Below are positions 1 to 8,959 of a stretch of 64,000 nucleotides of DNA, one piece after another. Source of the DNA: an uncultured Rhodobiaceae bacterium (GTDB taxonomy: Bacteria > Pseudomonadota > Alphaproteobacteria > Rhizobiales > TMED25); contig CAJWPC010000002.1 in NCBI GenBank assembly GCA_913045225.1, positions 169,553 through 233,552 of the forward strand, written 5' to 3'. The notes under the pieces were generated by a model. It was not told the origin of the DNA and ran no database searches. It saw only the letters and a list, made by a program, of their open reading frames with translations. A program made the position numbers and the translations under genes. The stretch's first letter is position 1, and each line of letters opens with the position of its first letter.

Positions 1-596
1 TTTAAACAAATTACATTATCAGTAGCTGACATAACAAAATGTAGGTCATGTGATATTAATATGGTCCCACAATTTAGCTCTGATGACACTTGGTTTATTA
101 AATTATATAGGGCGATTTCACCAGTAAAGTCAACTCCTTGCACTGGCTCGTCAAGAATAAGTAAATCCGGCTTTGTTGCTATTGCTCTTGCTAATAAAAC
201 CCTCTGGAATTCACCACCTGATAGGTTTCTCAGATTTTTATTTATGAGTGAGGCAACACCTGTCATATCTAATACCTCGGTAACCTCTTGAAATGTCATT
301 TTATTGGTAAGCCTCATAAAATCTATGACTCTCAATGGGAGAGTCCAGTCGATGGCCAGGTTTTGAGGAACATAGGCAATTTTATTTGTATGAAGAATAA
401 CACTACCCGCATCCGGCTTTAATATACCGAGCGCAATCTTCGCTGTAGTACTTTTGCCAGAGCCATTAGGCCCAATGATTGTCAAGATCTCTCCTTCGCT
501 TACAGAGAGAGTTATGTTCCTAACAAGCCACCTGTTAGATCTATAAACCCCTGCATCCGTCAGTTCCAAGAGAATTTTATTATGTTCTTTTACCAT
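1..596 (-). CDS. znuC: Zinc ABC transporter ATP-binding protein ZnuC (3' end cut by window edge)
   Basis: ATPase of a high-affinity zinc importer, working at the inner face of the cytoplasmic membrane. About 198 residues are visible from an ATG at 594-596. They show Walker A (GPNGSGKST, about residues 45-53), the Q-loop region (AYVPQNLAIDW), the ABC signature LSGGE, Walker B (LLILDEP) and the H-switch (ISHDLHFVM). The gene runs off the left edge, so the C-terminus and any znuB beyond it are not seen. It diverges from znuA across 102 bases containing a Zur-type palindrome, which is why zinc is preferred over manganese as the substrate. Manganese/iron paralogues of the family are the main alternative. 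Confidence 0.88.
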   Translation of the reverse strand, partial: MVKEHNKILLELTDAGVYRSNRWLVRNITLSVSEGEILTIIGPNGSGKSTTAKIALGILKPDAGSVILHTNKIAYVPQNLAIDWTLPLRVIDFMRLTNKMTFQEVTEVLDMTGVASLINKNLRNLSGGEFQRVLLARAIATKPDLLILDEPVQGVDFTGEIALYNLINQVSSELNCGTILISHDLHFVMSATDNVICL

Positions 597-620
597 TTCC
601 AATTTTTAGCATTTACATCT

Positions 621-643
621 GTTATGTTATATTATAACGTAAC
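621..643. promoter_or_regulatory. Zur-type operator between znuC and znuA
   Basis: A 23-bp inverted repeat. Its core GTTATATTATAAC (626-638) is a perfect 6-1-6 palindrome, and the flanking 5-base arms match with one mismatch. It lies in the shared 102-base promoter region of two divergent zinc-uptake genes. The AT-rich GTTATA-N-TATAAC architecture is that of known proteobacterial Zur boxes. Repression of both genes under zinc sufficiency is inferred from this placement. Confidence 0.75.
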
Positions 644-698
644 ATATATTTCCAAACTATACATCAATAATTACAAATAACATAATAACGAGATAGAT

Positions 699-1730
699 AT
701 GAAATTTATTAATAAAATAAAAAATTATATTCCAGTCATAATTTTAATTCTAACATATTCGCACGAGGCCAGATCAGATATAAATGTTGTGACCTCGATC
801 AAACCACTTCACTCTATAGCTTCCAATATAATGGATGGGGTATCCGAGCCAACTTTACTTGTCGAGGGAACAACATCGCCACACAGTTATATTATGAAAC
901 CATCTCATGTTGAGGCTATCAATAATGCAGATTTGATTTTTTTTGTCAGCGATGAGCATCTAGAAACCTTCCTAGCAAAACCTCTTAGCAATATAAATAA
1001 TAATGCTAAGATTGTTGATTTAATGGATAATGAAGACCTTTTTGTTTTGAAGTTTAGAGAAAAAAATATTTATCTGGGCGATGACCATGACGAACATGAT
1101 GACCATGACCACCATGATGAAGGCAAGCATGCGAAACATGATGACCATGACGAACATGATGACCATGACGAACATGATGACCATGACGAACATGGGCATC
1201 ACGAGCATGCGCACGGTGAGTTTGATGTTCACATTTGGTTGGATCCATTTAATGCAAAGGTTATTGCAAATAATATTGCAGAAGAGTTATCAAAATTGGA
1301 CCCAGCGAATACATCAACTTACCAAAATAACAGAGATAAATTTTTGGAAAAGCTCAGTGATACAGAAGAAAAAATTAGCCAGCAACTTGATCACTATGTC
1401 AGCTATGTAACATTTCATGATGCATACCAATACTTTGAAAATAGATTTGATGTAGCGTCGAGTGGAGCATTGACCATAAATCCAGATGTCATGCCGGGAG
1501 CAAGACAGCTGAGTGATGTGAGGGAGTTAATGGCCGATAACGACATACACTGCATCTTCTCAGAACCACAGTTTAATCCTAAAGTTGTTGAGGTGATTGC
1601 AGAGGATACGAATACTAAAATGGGTATTCTTGATCCACTAGGAGCGACAATTCCCCTTGGTAAAGACCATTATTTTGGAGTCCTTACAGATATCGCCGAT
1701 AGCTTGGAGGATTGTGGTCACGATCATTAA
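699..1730 (+). CDS. znuA: Zinc ABC transporter substrate-binding protein ZnuA with a long His/Asp loop
   Basis: Periplasmic zinc-binding protein of the ZnuABC importer, 343 residues. An N-terminal signal peptide (hydrophobic to about residue 20, cleavage near residue 25) has no lipobox Cys. Likely metal ligands of the cluster A-I fold are H62 (PHSYIMKP), H178 (DVHIWLDP), H240 (TFHDAYQYF) and D312 (GILDPLGA). Residues 128-172 form a loop with 17 His in 45 residues, mostly DDHDEH units, and the C-terminus also ends in a His-rich tail (CGHDH). Such loops are typical of ZnuA and absent from most manganese-binding relatives. It is followed by a strong hairpin terminator. Confidence 0.93.
   Translation: MKFINKIKNYIPVIILILTYSHEARSDINVVTSIKPLHSIASNIMDGVSEPTLLVEGTTSPHSYIMKPSHVEAINNADLIFFVSDEHLETFLAKPLSNINNNAKIVDLMDNEDLFVLKFREKNIYLGDDHDEHDDHDHHDEGKHAKHDDHDEHDDHDEHDDHDEHGHHEHAHGEFDVHIWLDPFNAKVIANNIAEELSKLDPANTSTYQNNRDKFLEKLSDTEEKISQQLDHYVSYVTFHDAYQYFENRFDVASSGALTINPDVMPGARQLSDVRELMADNDIHCIFSEPQFNPKVVEVIAEDTNTKMGILDPLGATIPLGKDHYFGVLTDIADSLEDCGHDH
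1080..1214 (+). repeat. In-frame 18-nt tandem repeat encoding the ZnuA metal-binding loop
   Basis: The unit GATGACCATGACGAACAT (encoding DDHDEH) occurs at 1080-1097 and as three identical tandem copies at 1140-1157, 1158-1175 and 1176-1193, with a variant copy at 1098-1115. Identity at nucleotide level, not only at protein level, points to recent expansion by slippage or unequal crossing-over. Every unit is a multiple of three, so changes in copy number alter loop length without frameshift. Confidence 0.9.
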
Positions 1731-1759
1731 ATAGTTTCAATTTAAGAAAATATAAAGAA

Positions 1760-1793
1760 TACACCGCTATGATTTAGCGGTGTATTTCTTTAT
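1760..1793 (+). terminator. Rho-independent terminator after znuA
   Basis: A perfect 9-bp stem (TACACCGCT at 1760-1768 with AGCGGTGTA at 1776-1784), a 7-base loop and a following T-rich run. It starts 30 bases after the znuA stop codon and ends before the next gene. Confidence 0.85.
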
Positions 1794-1807
1794 AAAGGAT
1801 AAATAAT

Positions 1808-2215
1808 ATGATTGAAAATTTTAATGGATTTTTTTATTTAATAATTTTTTTAATAGTTTTAGCAATGAATTCATTTTATGGATTTAATTGCCTTTTTCGA
1901 ACTGAAAAATTCCTAGCAAAATATAATATTAGTATTGAGGCTTCATTTTTTTGTAGGTTTGCAGGAGCAATAATTTCCGCTGCCGTTCTTATGCAAATAT
2001 ATATTTTATTTCGGGGTACGGAGGCAACCTGGGCCTTCTTCAACTTTATGTTTGTTGGTATGACATTAATTTCAGCGGCATCTTTTTATGGATTCGAAAT
2101 AGATAAGCTTGGATTAACTGACGGATCCTCAAGGGAAGGTTATATCTCAACAGGTCTCCTAGCTTTGTTTTGGGCAATACTTTGCTTTGGGCTAGCAGAT
2201 AAAATTTATATTTGA
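1808..2215 (+). CDS. Unrecognised small integral membrane protein (135 aa)
   Basis: I do not recognise this family. The protein has four likely membrane helices, at about residues 8-26, 48-68, 74-94 and 113-132. The only clearly polar stretches lie between helices (around FRTEKFLAKYN and EIDKLGLTDGSSREG). The start ATG follows AAAGGATAAATA, a plausible ribosome-binding site. It sits alone between the znuA terminator and a convergent gene, so context gives no function. A role linked to zinc cannot be supported, because the terminator separates it from znuA. Confidence 0.6.
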   Translation: MIENFNGFFYLIIFLIVLAMNSFYGFNCLFRTEKFLAKYNISIEASFFCRFAGAIISAAVLMQIYILFRGTEATWAFFNFMFVGMTLISAASFYGFEIDKLGLTDGSSREGYISTGLLALFWAILCFGLADKIYI

Positions 2216-2217
2216 AT

Positions 2218-2241
2218 AACCTTATTAGCGGCAAATAAGTT
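2218..2241. terminator. Weak bidirectional hairpin between convergent genes
   Basis: The inverted repeat CTTATT (2221-2226) / AATAAG (2234-2239) encloses a 7-base loop and lies between two convergent stop codons. The stem is AT-rich, so termination strength is doubtful. Confidence 0.4.
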
Positions 2242-2244
2242 AAT

Positions 2245-3612
2245 TTACTCAAATGGCTTTATGGCGTCTTTTAGTTTTTCATATCCCTCTATAAAACCTG
2301 GTCTATCTCCAGAATATATATTGTCAAACTTATTTAAAATTCCATCAAGCCATTTTTCTAATTCTTTATTTCCTGGATTTGCATCAAGATAAGCATCACG
2401 AATAAGCACAAAATGAATTCTTGGATCATAAGGTTTTTTAGATCCACCAACAGTCTCATCACCATCTAACAATCTAAGAAGCATCGCATCGGCAGATCCC
2501 AGAGTTTGCTCGTGAATGGGAGGCCCATCCATCCTGTACATGACAGAGGTCATATCACGACCATTCCCAGTTGTATAACCCATCTCATTCCACAAATAGT
2601 CCATATGCGCTTTAGAATTTAGCTTTTTAATAATCCTACTACCAAAATACCTTAGAGGATCAGAAACATCAGCTAGTAGATCAGTAAGTCTGTCACCATC
2701 TAAATCTGTTGAAAGAACAACTGTATCTTGGTGGTTAATCAAATCCCAAAGTAAAAGACCATAATTTGTATCCGCAATATGCTGTTCAATTTGACCCGAC
2801 CATTCACTCATTCCGTCTTTGAAGTCAGGAGGCAGTAATGCAATGATTTTATCAACATTTTCCTTGTGCTCATCATACGCATTGACAGCCCATCTTCTAC
2901 CAATTTTAAACTGTGTACCTTCAAGAAGCCATGTGAGCAGACCAGCATTGATACCATCTTCCATTGCTTGTGTTGGTTTAAAGGCAACCCTTCCAAGTTT
3001 TTGTGTCTCATGCACCATTTTCAAGAAAAGCCTTGCAGCATAAGCCATTTGAATTCCGGGTGTATTCATTTCAGAATGTATGATGCCGGTTTTTGGGTCT
3101 ACATTAAATACACTTTTATCTTGTGAATAGGGCAGACAGGGCATGCATCTCACAACAGTTATTGTTCCATACGGCCTTACGTTACAATATACACCTGCCT
3201 GAGTTCTCAACGGTGCGTTACCAGATTTTCCCATCACAACGACTTTTGATCCATCAGGGTCTCTTACATAAGCATCACCAGCAGTCGACCATTTGATAGA
3301 AGTAATAGGCATATTTCCAAACCAGCTGAGTGGAGCAAGTTTGAGATCATGTCTTATTTGTGACCACATCGGAAGCGCATAAAATGGAAGACCAAGGACA
3401 TCGATTGCTGCAATTGTTCCAAGGAGCGCAAAGGCATCGGTTAGTGAATGTGCAATAGGATTTATTTTAATATTGTGGTTACCACCTTTCCAAACAATTG
3501 CATCTGGGTAACCATTCGGTCTCATATCTGATTTTTCGTAAATATTATCAAAGATTTGCTGAAGATCTCCGCCAGCAGCTTCTGTTTTTGCAATTTTTAA
3601 TAGATCAATCAT
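2245..3612 (-). CDS. Unrecognised conserved-looking protein (455 aa)
   Basis: I cannot place this protein. It has no signal peptide or clear membrane helix apart from a weakly hydrophobic stretch at about residues 55-80. It begins MIDLLKIAKTEAAGGDLQQI and carries a compact Cys-containing segment in its first half (VYCNVRP, then VVRCMPCLPYSQD), followed by a mixed alpha/beta region rich in Asp, Trp and Gly. The CMPC motif could bind a metal or form a disulphide, but no partner ligands are evident. It is transcribed alone from a recognisable promoter whose -10 lies inside a palindrome, which suggests regulated expression. Divergent from trmJ, which is probably unrelated. Confidence 0.6.
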   Translation of the reverse strand: MIDLLKIAKTEAAGGDLQQIFDNIYEKSDMRPNGYPDAIVWKGGNHNIKINPIAHSLTDAFALLGTIAAIDVLGLPFYALPMWSQIRHDLKLAPLSWFGNMPITSIKWSTAGDAYVRDPDGSKVVVMGKSGNAPLRTQAGVYCNVRPYGTITVVRCMPCLPYSQDKSVFNVDPKTGIIHSEMNTPGIQMAYAARLFLKMVHETQKLGRVAFKPTQAMEDGINAGLLTWLLEGTQFKIGRRWAVNAYDEHKENVDKIIALLPPDFKDGMSEWSGQIEQHIADTNYGLLLWDLINHQDTVVLSTDLDGDRLTDLLADVSDPLRYFGSRIIKKLNSKAHMDYLWNEMGYTTGNGRDMTSVMYRMDGPPIHEQTLGSADAMLLRLLDGDETVGGSKKPYDPRIHFVLIRDAYLDANPGNKELEKWLDGILNKFDNIYSGDRPGFIEGYEKLKDAIKPFE

Positions 3613-3666
3613 TTGGTACCTTAATGTTTTGTGTGGACAAGATTTAATATGTAAATTTCGTTATAT

Positions 3667-3696
3667 TTGTTATAACAATAGATAAAAACAGGTCAA
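3667..3696 (-). promoter_or_regulatory. Promoter of the 455-aa gene with a palindrome over the -10
   Basis: On the minus strand, TTGACC (complement of 3691-3696) and TATAAC (complement of 3669-3674) are separated by 16 bases, a good sigma-70 arrangement reading towards the gene that starts at 3612. The -10 is embedded in the perfect 12-bp palindrome TTGTTATAACAA (3667-3678), a position expected for a repressor site. Confidence 0.5.
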
Positions 3697-3732
3697 TATC
3701 TAAATATTCAAATTATAAATAAAATAAGCTAA

Positions 3733-4530
3733 ATGCCAAAAAAAATAACTAAAATTTCGCAAAAGATGCAAAAACAACAAAATGATCCGGTGATTATACT
3801 AGCAAACCCACAGTTAGGTTATAATATTGGTGCTGTTGCACGAGTTATGGCGAATTTTGATTTATATAAACTGCGACTTGTGAATCCAAGGGATGGTTGG
3901 TTAGCCGATGAAACTTATAGCTCTGCATCAGGTGCATCTGGAATTCTAGATCATTCAGGTATTTTTAATAATGTTAGTGAGTCCATTTGTGACCTCGACT
4001 GTGTTTATGCAACAACAGCGCGAAGAAGGGATATGATCAAAGAGGTCTTGAGCCCGAAATCTGCTGCAAAAGATATGAGAACCAGAATTAAAAATGGTCA
4101 AAAAATTGGGTTGTTATTCGGAGGAGAAAAATCAGGACTTTCAAATGATGAGCTGAGCTATGCTGATACAATTATAACAGCACCCGTTAATCCAGAATTT
4201 GCATCCTTAAATCTAGCTCAAGCAGTTTGTGTTATTGCTTATGAGTTTTATTCAGGTATTACAAAAGGGGAACTTGGTAGGGTCACAGAAAGTGATAAGG
4301 GTAGGACTGAAGGGTTACCTTTAGAAAAGACCCGAGGTGCAAATAAGAATGAATATATTCGTTTTATTGAATTTCTTGAGAAAACTCTCGATGAAAAGGG
4401 TTTCTTCCATCCGGTTGAGAAAAAAAATATGATGCTAAACAATATAAAAGCCATGTTTCAGAGGCAAAATCTTACACAGAAAGATATCAAAATTTTGTTT
4501 GGAATCTTCAAGCATCTAATAGATGAATAA
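3733..4530 (+). CDS. trmJ: tRNA (cytidine/uridine-2'-O-)-methyltransferase TrmJ
   Basis: SPOUT-family enzyme that 2'-O-methylates the wobble-adjacent nucleotide 32 of tRNAs with SAM. The 265 residues carry the three conserved motifs: NPQLGYNIGAVAR (25-37), GLLFGGEKSGLSNDE (126-140) and NPEFASLNLAQAV (153-165). The last two form the trefoil-knot SAM site. The C-terminal roughly 60-residue helical extension is typical of TrmJ and absent from shorter SpoU proteins. It lies upstream of rpsD but is separated by 139 bases containing a promoter, so co-transcription is optional. Confidence 0.9.
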   Translation: MPKKITKISQKMQKQQNDPVIILANPQLGYNIGAVARVMANFDLYKLRLVNPRDGWLADETYSSASGASGILDHSGIFNNVSESICDLDCVYATTARRRDMIKEVLSPKSAAKDMRTRIKNGQKIGLLFGGEKSGLSNDELSYADTIITAPVNPEFASLNLAQAVCVIAYEFYSGITKGELGRVTESDKGRTEGLPLEKTRGANKNEYIRFIEFLEKTLDEKGFFHPVEKKNMMLNNIKAMFQRQNLTQKDIKILFGIFKHLIDE

Positions 4531-4547
4531 AATTTTAGAACTTGGTG

Positions 4548-4576
4548 TTGACACAAATACCCATAGATTGTAGAGA
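4548..4576 (+). promoter_or_regulatory. Probable rpsD promoter
   Basis: A consensus -35 TTGACA (4548-4553) is followed after 17 bases by TAGAGA (4571-4576), a weak -10. It lies 94 bases upstream of the rpsD ATG, leaving a leader that could hold S4 autoregulatory structure; I could not identify such a structure by eye. Confidence 0.45.
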
Positions 4577-4669
4577 TATTATGTATTTTAACCCGCGAGA
4601 TTGATTTTATATCAAGTTTTCTGTCAGCATAATTTGCTTAGGAGGGCGGATCCACAAGGAGGATTTAGA

Positions 4670-5287
4670 ATGACAAAAAGAATTAAAGCCAAGTATAAGA
4701 TTGATCGTAGGCTTGGAGAGAATATTTGGGGTAGGCCCAAAAGCCCTGTAAATAGGAGAAGTTATGCCCCTGGTGAGCATGGGCAAAGAAGGCAGGGAAA
4801 ACCATCCGACTACGGACTTCAATTACGTGCCAAGCAAAAATTAAAAGGTTACTATGGAAACCTTACAGAGAAGCAGTTTAAGGCTTGCTATAAAGAGGCT
4901 GTGCGCGTCAAAGGTGATACAGGCGAAAACCTTATAGGGCTATTGGAGAGAAGGCTGGACACGGTTGTTTACAGATCTAAGGTGGTTCCCACTGTCTTCG
5001 CTGCAAGGCAATTCATAAATCACGGCCATGTAATGGTAAATGGTAAAAAAACAAACATAGGTAGCTACCGACTAAAGGTTGGTGACGTTGTGGAAGTCCG
5101 TGAGAAGTCAAGGACAATGCCAATGGTTATGCAGTCTGTTGAGAGCCAAGAAAGAGACGTACCAGAATATATAAATTTTGATGAGAACAACTTTAAAATT
5201 GAGATAAAAAGAATACCAGCACTGGATGATGTTCCTTACCCAGTTCAAATGGAGCCGAATTTAGTTATCGAGTTCTATTCGAGATAG
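4670..5287 (+). CDS. rpsD: 30S ribosomal protein S4
   Basis: Primary 16S rRNA-binding protein that nucleates 30S assembly. The ATG at 4670 gives 205 residues, the usual length, and is preceded by a textbook AAGGAGG (4656-4662); an upstream in-frame ATG would add 23 non-S4 residues. Recognisable stretches are the N-terminal [38 protein letters not shown], the S4 domain ([18 protein letters not shown], then HGHVMVNGK) and the C-terminal LVIEFYSR. The stop codon directly abuts that of the convergent grxD gene, with no base between them. Confidence 0.97.
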   Translation: MTKRIKAKYKIDRRLGENIWGRPKSPVNRRSYAPGEHGQRRQGKPSDYGLQLRAKQKLKGYYGNLTEKQFKACYKEAVRVKGDTGENLIGLLERRLDTVVYRSKVVPTVFAARQFINHGHVMVNGKKTNIGSYRLKVGDVVEVREKSRTMPMVMQSVESQERDVPEYINFDENNFKIEIKRIPALDDVPYPVQMEPNLVIEFYSR

Positions 5288-5617
5288 TCAGTTTGTTGCA
5301 ATACCCTTATCTTTGAGAAATTCTTTAAGTTCATTTTCTTCGAACATTTCTCTGACAATGTCGGCACCACCAATGAATTCATTTTTTACATAAAGTTGTG
5401 GTATGGTTGGCCAGTTAGTATATTCTTTTATACCATTTCTAATTGATTCATTTTCCAAAACATTGACTGATGAGAATTCAATACCCAGATAATTGAGTAT
5501 TTGCACCACTTGACTTGAGAAGCCGCATTGCGGTGTTTCAGGGGTTCCTTTCATAAATAATACAACATCATTTGATGTTATTTTTTTACTTATCCAATCG
5601 TTAATATTTTCGTCCAT
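5288..5617 (-). CDS. grxD: Monothiol glutaredoxin, Grx4 type
   Basis: A 109-residue single-domain glutaredoxin with the monothiol active site CGFS at C31-S34 and the glutathione-binding stretch around WPTIPQLYV. Monothiol CGFS glutaredoxins coordinate a [2Fe-2S] cluster with glutathione and deliver it to apo-proteins, usually with a BolA partner. The gene is last in the purine block, 9-10 bases after bolA, matching that partnership. The pairing of purL with bolA and grxD recurs in alphaproteobacteria. Confidence 0.93.
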   Translation of the reverse strand: MDENINDWISKKITSNDVVLFMKGTPETPQCGFSSQVVQILNYLGIEFSSVNVLENESIRNGIKEYTNWPTIPQLYVKNEFIGGADIVREMFEENELKEFLKDKGIATN

Positions 5618-5627
5618 TTTATCCTCG

Positions 5628-5858
5628 CTATGTAGATATTGTTTTTACTTGGAGTGCATGAAGCTTATTACCCATTTTTTCTTCCAATGCATTATATACA
5701 ATTTGATGCTGTTCAATGCGCGTTTTACCTCTAAATACATCAGATTTTACAATAATAGAAAAGTGGTTATCATCACCGGCTAAGTCCTTAATTTCAATTT
5801 CTGAATTAGGTATTGCTTTCTTTACTAGCGACTCCAGTTCAGTCAATTTCATGCTCAT
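5628..5858 (-). CDS. bolA: BolA family protein
   Basis: A 76-residue BolA/IbaG-type protein covering the whole domain. The conserved region FRGKTRIEQHQIVYNAL and the terminal KLHALQVKT follow the family pattern of a helix-turn-helix-like core, with the His in HALQ being a possible cluster ligand. Located between purL and grxD with gaps of 7 and 10 bases, so it is probably co-transcribed with both. BolA-Grx4 heterocomplexes bind [2Fe-2S] clusters; PurF of the pathway is an Fe-S enzyme in many bacteria, but a specific link is speculative. A second in-frame ATG two codons in is equally possible as the start. Confidence 0.9.
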   Translation of the reverse strand: MSMKLTELESLVKKAIPNSEIEIKDLAGDDNHFSIIVKSDVFRGKTRIEQHQIVYNALEEKMGNKLHALQVKTIST

Positions 5859-5865
5859 TTTCTTA

Positions 5866-8040
5866 CTAGGCCATATTATTCATTACAGATGGGATCAGGC
5901 TTTCATATGCGTCCCTGATTTCATTACTAGATATAATAATACTATCATTAATTTTCAATTGCGATGAGGTGATGCATCCAATTAGCTCATATTTGACTCC
6001 TCGCTTTTTCATTTTCTTTTCAAATATACTCTCAAGCTCTGGCGAGATAGTTATAATATACCTTGATTGATCTTCGCCAAAAAGCTCACCAATCATTTTA
6101 TTATTATCAACTATATTAATTGTTGCGCCTTTTTCATCCATCATAATCATTTCGCATATCGTAACTATCATGCCGCCATCTGATATATCATGACAAGATG
6201 TGATAATTTTTTCTTGGATTAGCTCTAGTACTCCATTTCCGTTTAGTTTTTCTTGATATAGATCTATTTCTGGTGGGTCAATCGACGATTCACCATTGTA
6301 GACTTCTTCGAGGGTTGAACAGCTCAGATGCGAACCCTTTTTCCCAATCATATAGATTGAGTCACCAATATTTAGAGAACCAAAATTATCCAATACACCA
6401 ATATTTTCTACAAGACCAACGCCTCCTATTGTTGGTGTATTTTTTATTGCATCGCCATTTGTTTCATTATACAGAGATACATTGCCTGAGACTACAGGAA
6501 AGTCTAGTGCAATTGATGCATCTCTGATGCCTTCAATAGTTTCAACAAAGTCATTCATTATTTCAGGTTTTTCTGGATTTCCAAAATTAAGGCAATTAGT
6601 TATTGCGAGGGGCTTAGCACCCATCGAAATGATATTACGCCAACACTCAGCAACTGCTTGCATAGCACCTTTTTTAGCATCCGCATGACAGTATCTTGGG
6701 TTCACATCGCATGACATTGCTATTGCCTTTTCTGTATTTTCAATTCGAACAAGACCAGCATCTCCACCTGCATCATTTAGTGTGTTTGCCATTATTGTTC
6801 TATCATATTGCTCCCAGATCCATTTTTTTGAACATATATTTGGTGAGTTCAGCATTTTTAGGATTGCATCTTTTGGTTTAATACCTGGAAGTGGTTGAGG
6901 TTTTTGATTTCGTTTATTTTTTTTAATTTTTTCTCTCTTATACATTGGTGCGTTATCTGTAAGAAATTTGATTGGAATATCTGCTTCAATCATTCCATTG
7001 TGCAAAACGACAATATTATTTGTTTCAGTGATCTTTCCAACAATAGCAAAATCAACATCCCATTTTTCGAAAACCTCTTTGGCGATTTCAGTTTTTTCTG
7101 GCTTGAGCACCATCAGCATCCTCTCTTGGCTTTCGGACAACATCATTTCATAAGCTGTAAGATTTTGTTGTCTGGTCGGTATATAATCTAAATTTAATTC
7201 AATACCAACCTTTCCTTTATCAGCCATTTCCACAGATGATGAGGTAAGTCCTGCTGCGCCCATGTCCTGTATTGATATGATCGCGTCTTTTTGCATAAGC
7301 TCTAGGCACGCCTCAAGCAGAAGCTTTTCAGCATATGGATCACCAACCTGAACTGTCGGCCTGTTTTTTTCTGACTCGTCATCAAACTCCCCCGAAGCCA
7401 TCGTTGCACCGTGAATACCATCACGGCCCGTCTTTGCACCGACATACACAACTGGGTTTCCCACTCCGGAGGCTTTTGAATAAAATATTTTATCTTTCGT
7501 GGTTAATCCAACACACATGGCATTTACAAGGTTATTTCCATTATATGAGCTATCAAAGCCTGTTTCACCTGCAATTGTTGGTATCCCAACACAGTTTCCA
7601 TACCCTCCAATGCCAGCGACGACGCCAGAGAGTAAAAACTTTGTTTTTGGATGCGTTAATTCACCAAATCTGATCGAATTTAGAAGTGCAATAGGACGGG
7701 CGCCCATTGTAAACACATCACGCATAATTCCACCAACTCCTGTTGCTGCACCCTGGTATGGTTCGATAAAAGACGGATGATTATGACTTTCCATCTTGAA
7801 AATTATCGCTTGGTTGTCACCAATATCAACTACACCTGCATTCTCACCAGGACCTTGTATAACTTGTATTCCTTCTGTATGTAATTTTTTAAGCCAATGT
7901 CGAGAAGATTTATATGAACAATGTTCTGACCACATTACTGAAAATATACCAATTTCAGTGTGACTGGGATCTCTTCCAAGATAATTTAATAGTAACTCTT
8001 TTTCCTCTTTATTTATACTGTGAGATTCATATATATCCAT
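5866..8040 (-). CDS. purL: Phosphoribosylformylglycinamidine synthase subunit PurL
   Basis: Synthetase subunit converting FGAR to FGAM with ATP and ammonia from PurQ (step 4 of de novo purine synthesis, cytosol). The 724 residues are the small-PurL length, which requires separate PurQ and PurS, both present directly upstream. The N-terminal [10 protein letters not shown] (H40, C41), the [20 protein letters not shown] stretch and two repeated AIRS-like halves are evident. Gaps to purQ and bolA are 10 and 7 bases. Confidence 0.97.
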   Translation of the reverse strand: MDIYESHSINKEEKELLLNYLGRDPSHTEIGIFSVMWSEHCSYKSSRHWLKKLHTEGIQVIQGPGENAGVVDIGDNQAIIFKMESHNHPSFIEPYQGAATGVGGIMRDVFTMGARPIALLNSIRFGELTHPKTKFLLSGVVAGIGGYGNCVGIPTIAGETGFDSSYNGNNLVNAMCVGLTTKDKIFYSKASGVGNPVVYVGAKTGRDGIHGATMASGEFDDESEKNRPTVQVGDPYAEKLLLEACLELMQKDAIISIQDMGAAGLTSSSVEMADKGKVGIELNLDYIPTRQQNLTAYEMMLSESQERMLMVLKPEKTEIAKEVFEKWDVDFAIVGKITETNNIVVLHNGMIEADIPIKFLTDNAPMYKREKIKKNKRNQKPQPLPGIKPKDAILKMLNSPNICSKKWIWEQYDRTIMANTLNDAGGDAGLVRIENTEKAIAMSCDVNPRYCHADAKKGAMQAVAECWRNIISMGAKPLAITNCLNFGNPEKPEIMNDFVETIEGIRDASIALDFPVVSGNVSLYNETNGDAIKNTPTIGGVGLVENIGVLDNFGSLNIGDSIYMIGKKGSHLSCSTLEEVYNGESSIDPPEIDLYQEKLNGNGVLELIQEKIITSCHDISDGGMIVTICEMIMMDEKGATINIVDNNKMIGELFGEDQSRYIITISPELESIFEKKMKKRGVKYELIGCITSSQLKINDSIIISSNEIRDAYESLIPSVMNNMA

Positions 8041-8050
8041 TTGTTACCAA

Positions 8051-8716
8051 TCAAGTTGAATAAAAATTTAGCGCAGATTCGAATATTCGTGATCCATCGT
8101 TTGTACCTGTTTTTATATCGACTGCTCTTTCTGGATGTGGCATAAGACCTAATATATTTAAATTTTTGTTATACAAACCAGCTATATTGTTTAAAGATCC
8201 ATTGATAGGATTTAGATAACGTAACGCGACTTGGTTGTTATCTTCAATTGAGTTAAGCGTATCTTGATCAGCAAAAAAATTACCATCATGATGTGCAATA
8301 GGTATATTTACGACCTCATCAGTTTGATATTTTGAGGTAAAAAAAGTATCATTTCTATTAATTTTGAGTTCAACATTTTTTGATATGAATTTTAATGAAC
8401 TATTTTTCAAAAGAGATCCTGGTAACAGTTTTCTCTCGGTCAGGATTTGGAAGCCATTGCAAATACCAATTATGTAAACACCCTGATTTCCTCTTAATTC
8501 AAGATCATCCATTATCGGTTCACGTGCTGCAATTGCGCCAGATCTCAGATAATCACCATAGGAAAATCCACCAGGTATAATTATCAAATCTGATTTTGGA
8601 ATTTTATCGTCTTTGCAGGAAATTATTTTTGGTATGATGCCAAGAACTTTTTTTACAGCATTTGCTGTATCTAAATCACAATTAGTTCCAGGAAAGCGAA
8701 TTATTGTTACATTCAT
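8051..8716 (-). CDS. purQ: Phosphoribosylformylglycinamidine synthase subunit PurQ
   Basis: Class I glutamine amidotransferase subunit supplying ammonia to PurL. The nucleophile is C86 in IIGICNGFQILTE, and the His-Glu of the triad is in GLMPHPERAVD near the C-terminus. At 221 residues it has the usual length. It starts MNVTIIRFPGTNCD, typical for the family. It lies one base after purS and ten before purL, consistent with the 1:1:2 PurL-PurQ-PurS complex. Confidence 0.97.
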   Translation of the reverse strand: MNVTIIRFPGTNCDLDTANAVKKVLGIIPKIISCKDDKIPKSDLIIIPGGFSYGDYLRSGAIAAREPIMDDLELRGNQGVYIIGICNGFQILTERKLLPGSLLKNSSLKFISKNVELKINRNDTFFTSKYQTDEVVNIPIAHHDGNFFADQDTLNSIEDNNQVALRYLNPINGSLNNIAGLYNKNLNILGLMPHPERAVDIKTGTNDGSRIFESALNFYST

Positions 8717-8717
8717 A

Positions 8718-8957
8718 CTAACTAATTTCTATTGAATATTCCTCGATAACAGTATTTGCAAGGAGAGACTTGGTGATTTTCTCAATTTTTTCTTCAGCTT
8801 CATCTTTGTTTTTAGCCTCAATATCCATTTCAATCAGCTTTCCCTGTCGGATGTTATTTATATTATTCTCACCAAGATTTTTCAGTGCATTCTCAATCGC
8901 TTGCCCTTGGGGATCTAATACTTCAGCTTTTAGTCTTATGTAAACGATTGCTCTCAT
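8718..8957 (-). CDS. purS: Phosphoribosylformylglycinamidine synthase subunit PurS
   Basis: Small structural subunit (79 aa) that bridges PurL and PurQ. The sequence follows the PurS pattern: an N-terminal strand (AIVYIRLKAEVLDPQG), a helix (AIENALKNLG) and a second strand with KLIEMDIEA. Found between purC and purQ with gaps of 2 and 1 bases, so translation is probably coupled. Confidence 0.95.
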   Translation of the reverse strand: MRAIVYIRLKAEVLDPQGQAIENALKNLGENNINNIRQGKLIEMDIEAKNKDEAEEKIEKITKSLLANTVIEEYSIEIS

Positions 8958-8959
8958 AG

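Noticed and set aside
1020..1248. Minus-strand reading frames with HVRHGHH-type repeats over the znuA loop
   Set aside because: They are the complement of the 18-nt znuA repeat and have no ribosome site or family features.
2808..3126. Several overlapping frames of 60-90 codons opposite the 455-aa gene
   Set aside because: They lie inside a long uninterrupted frame and show no features of their own.
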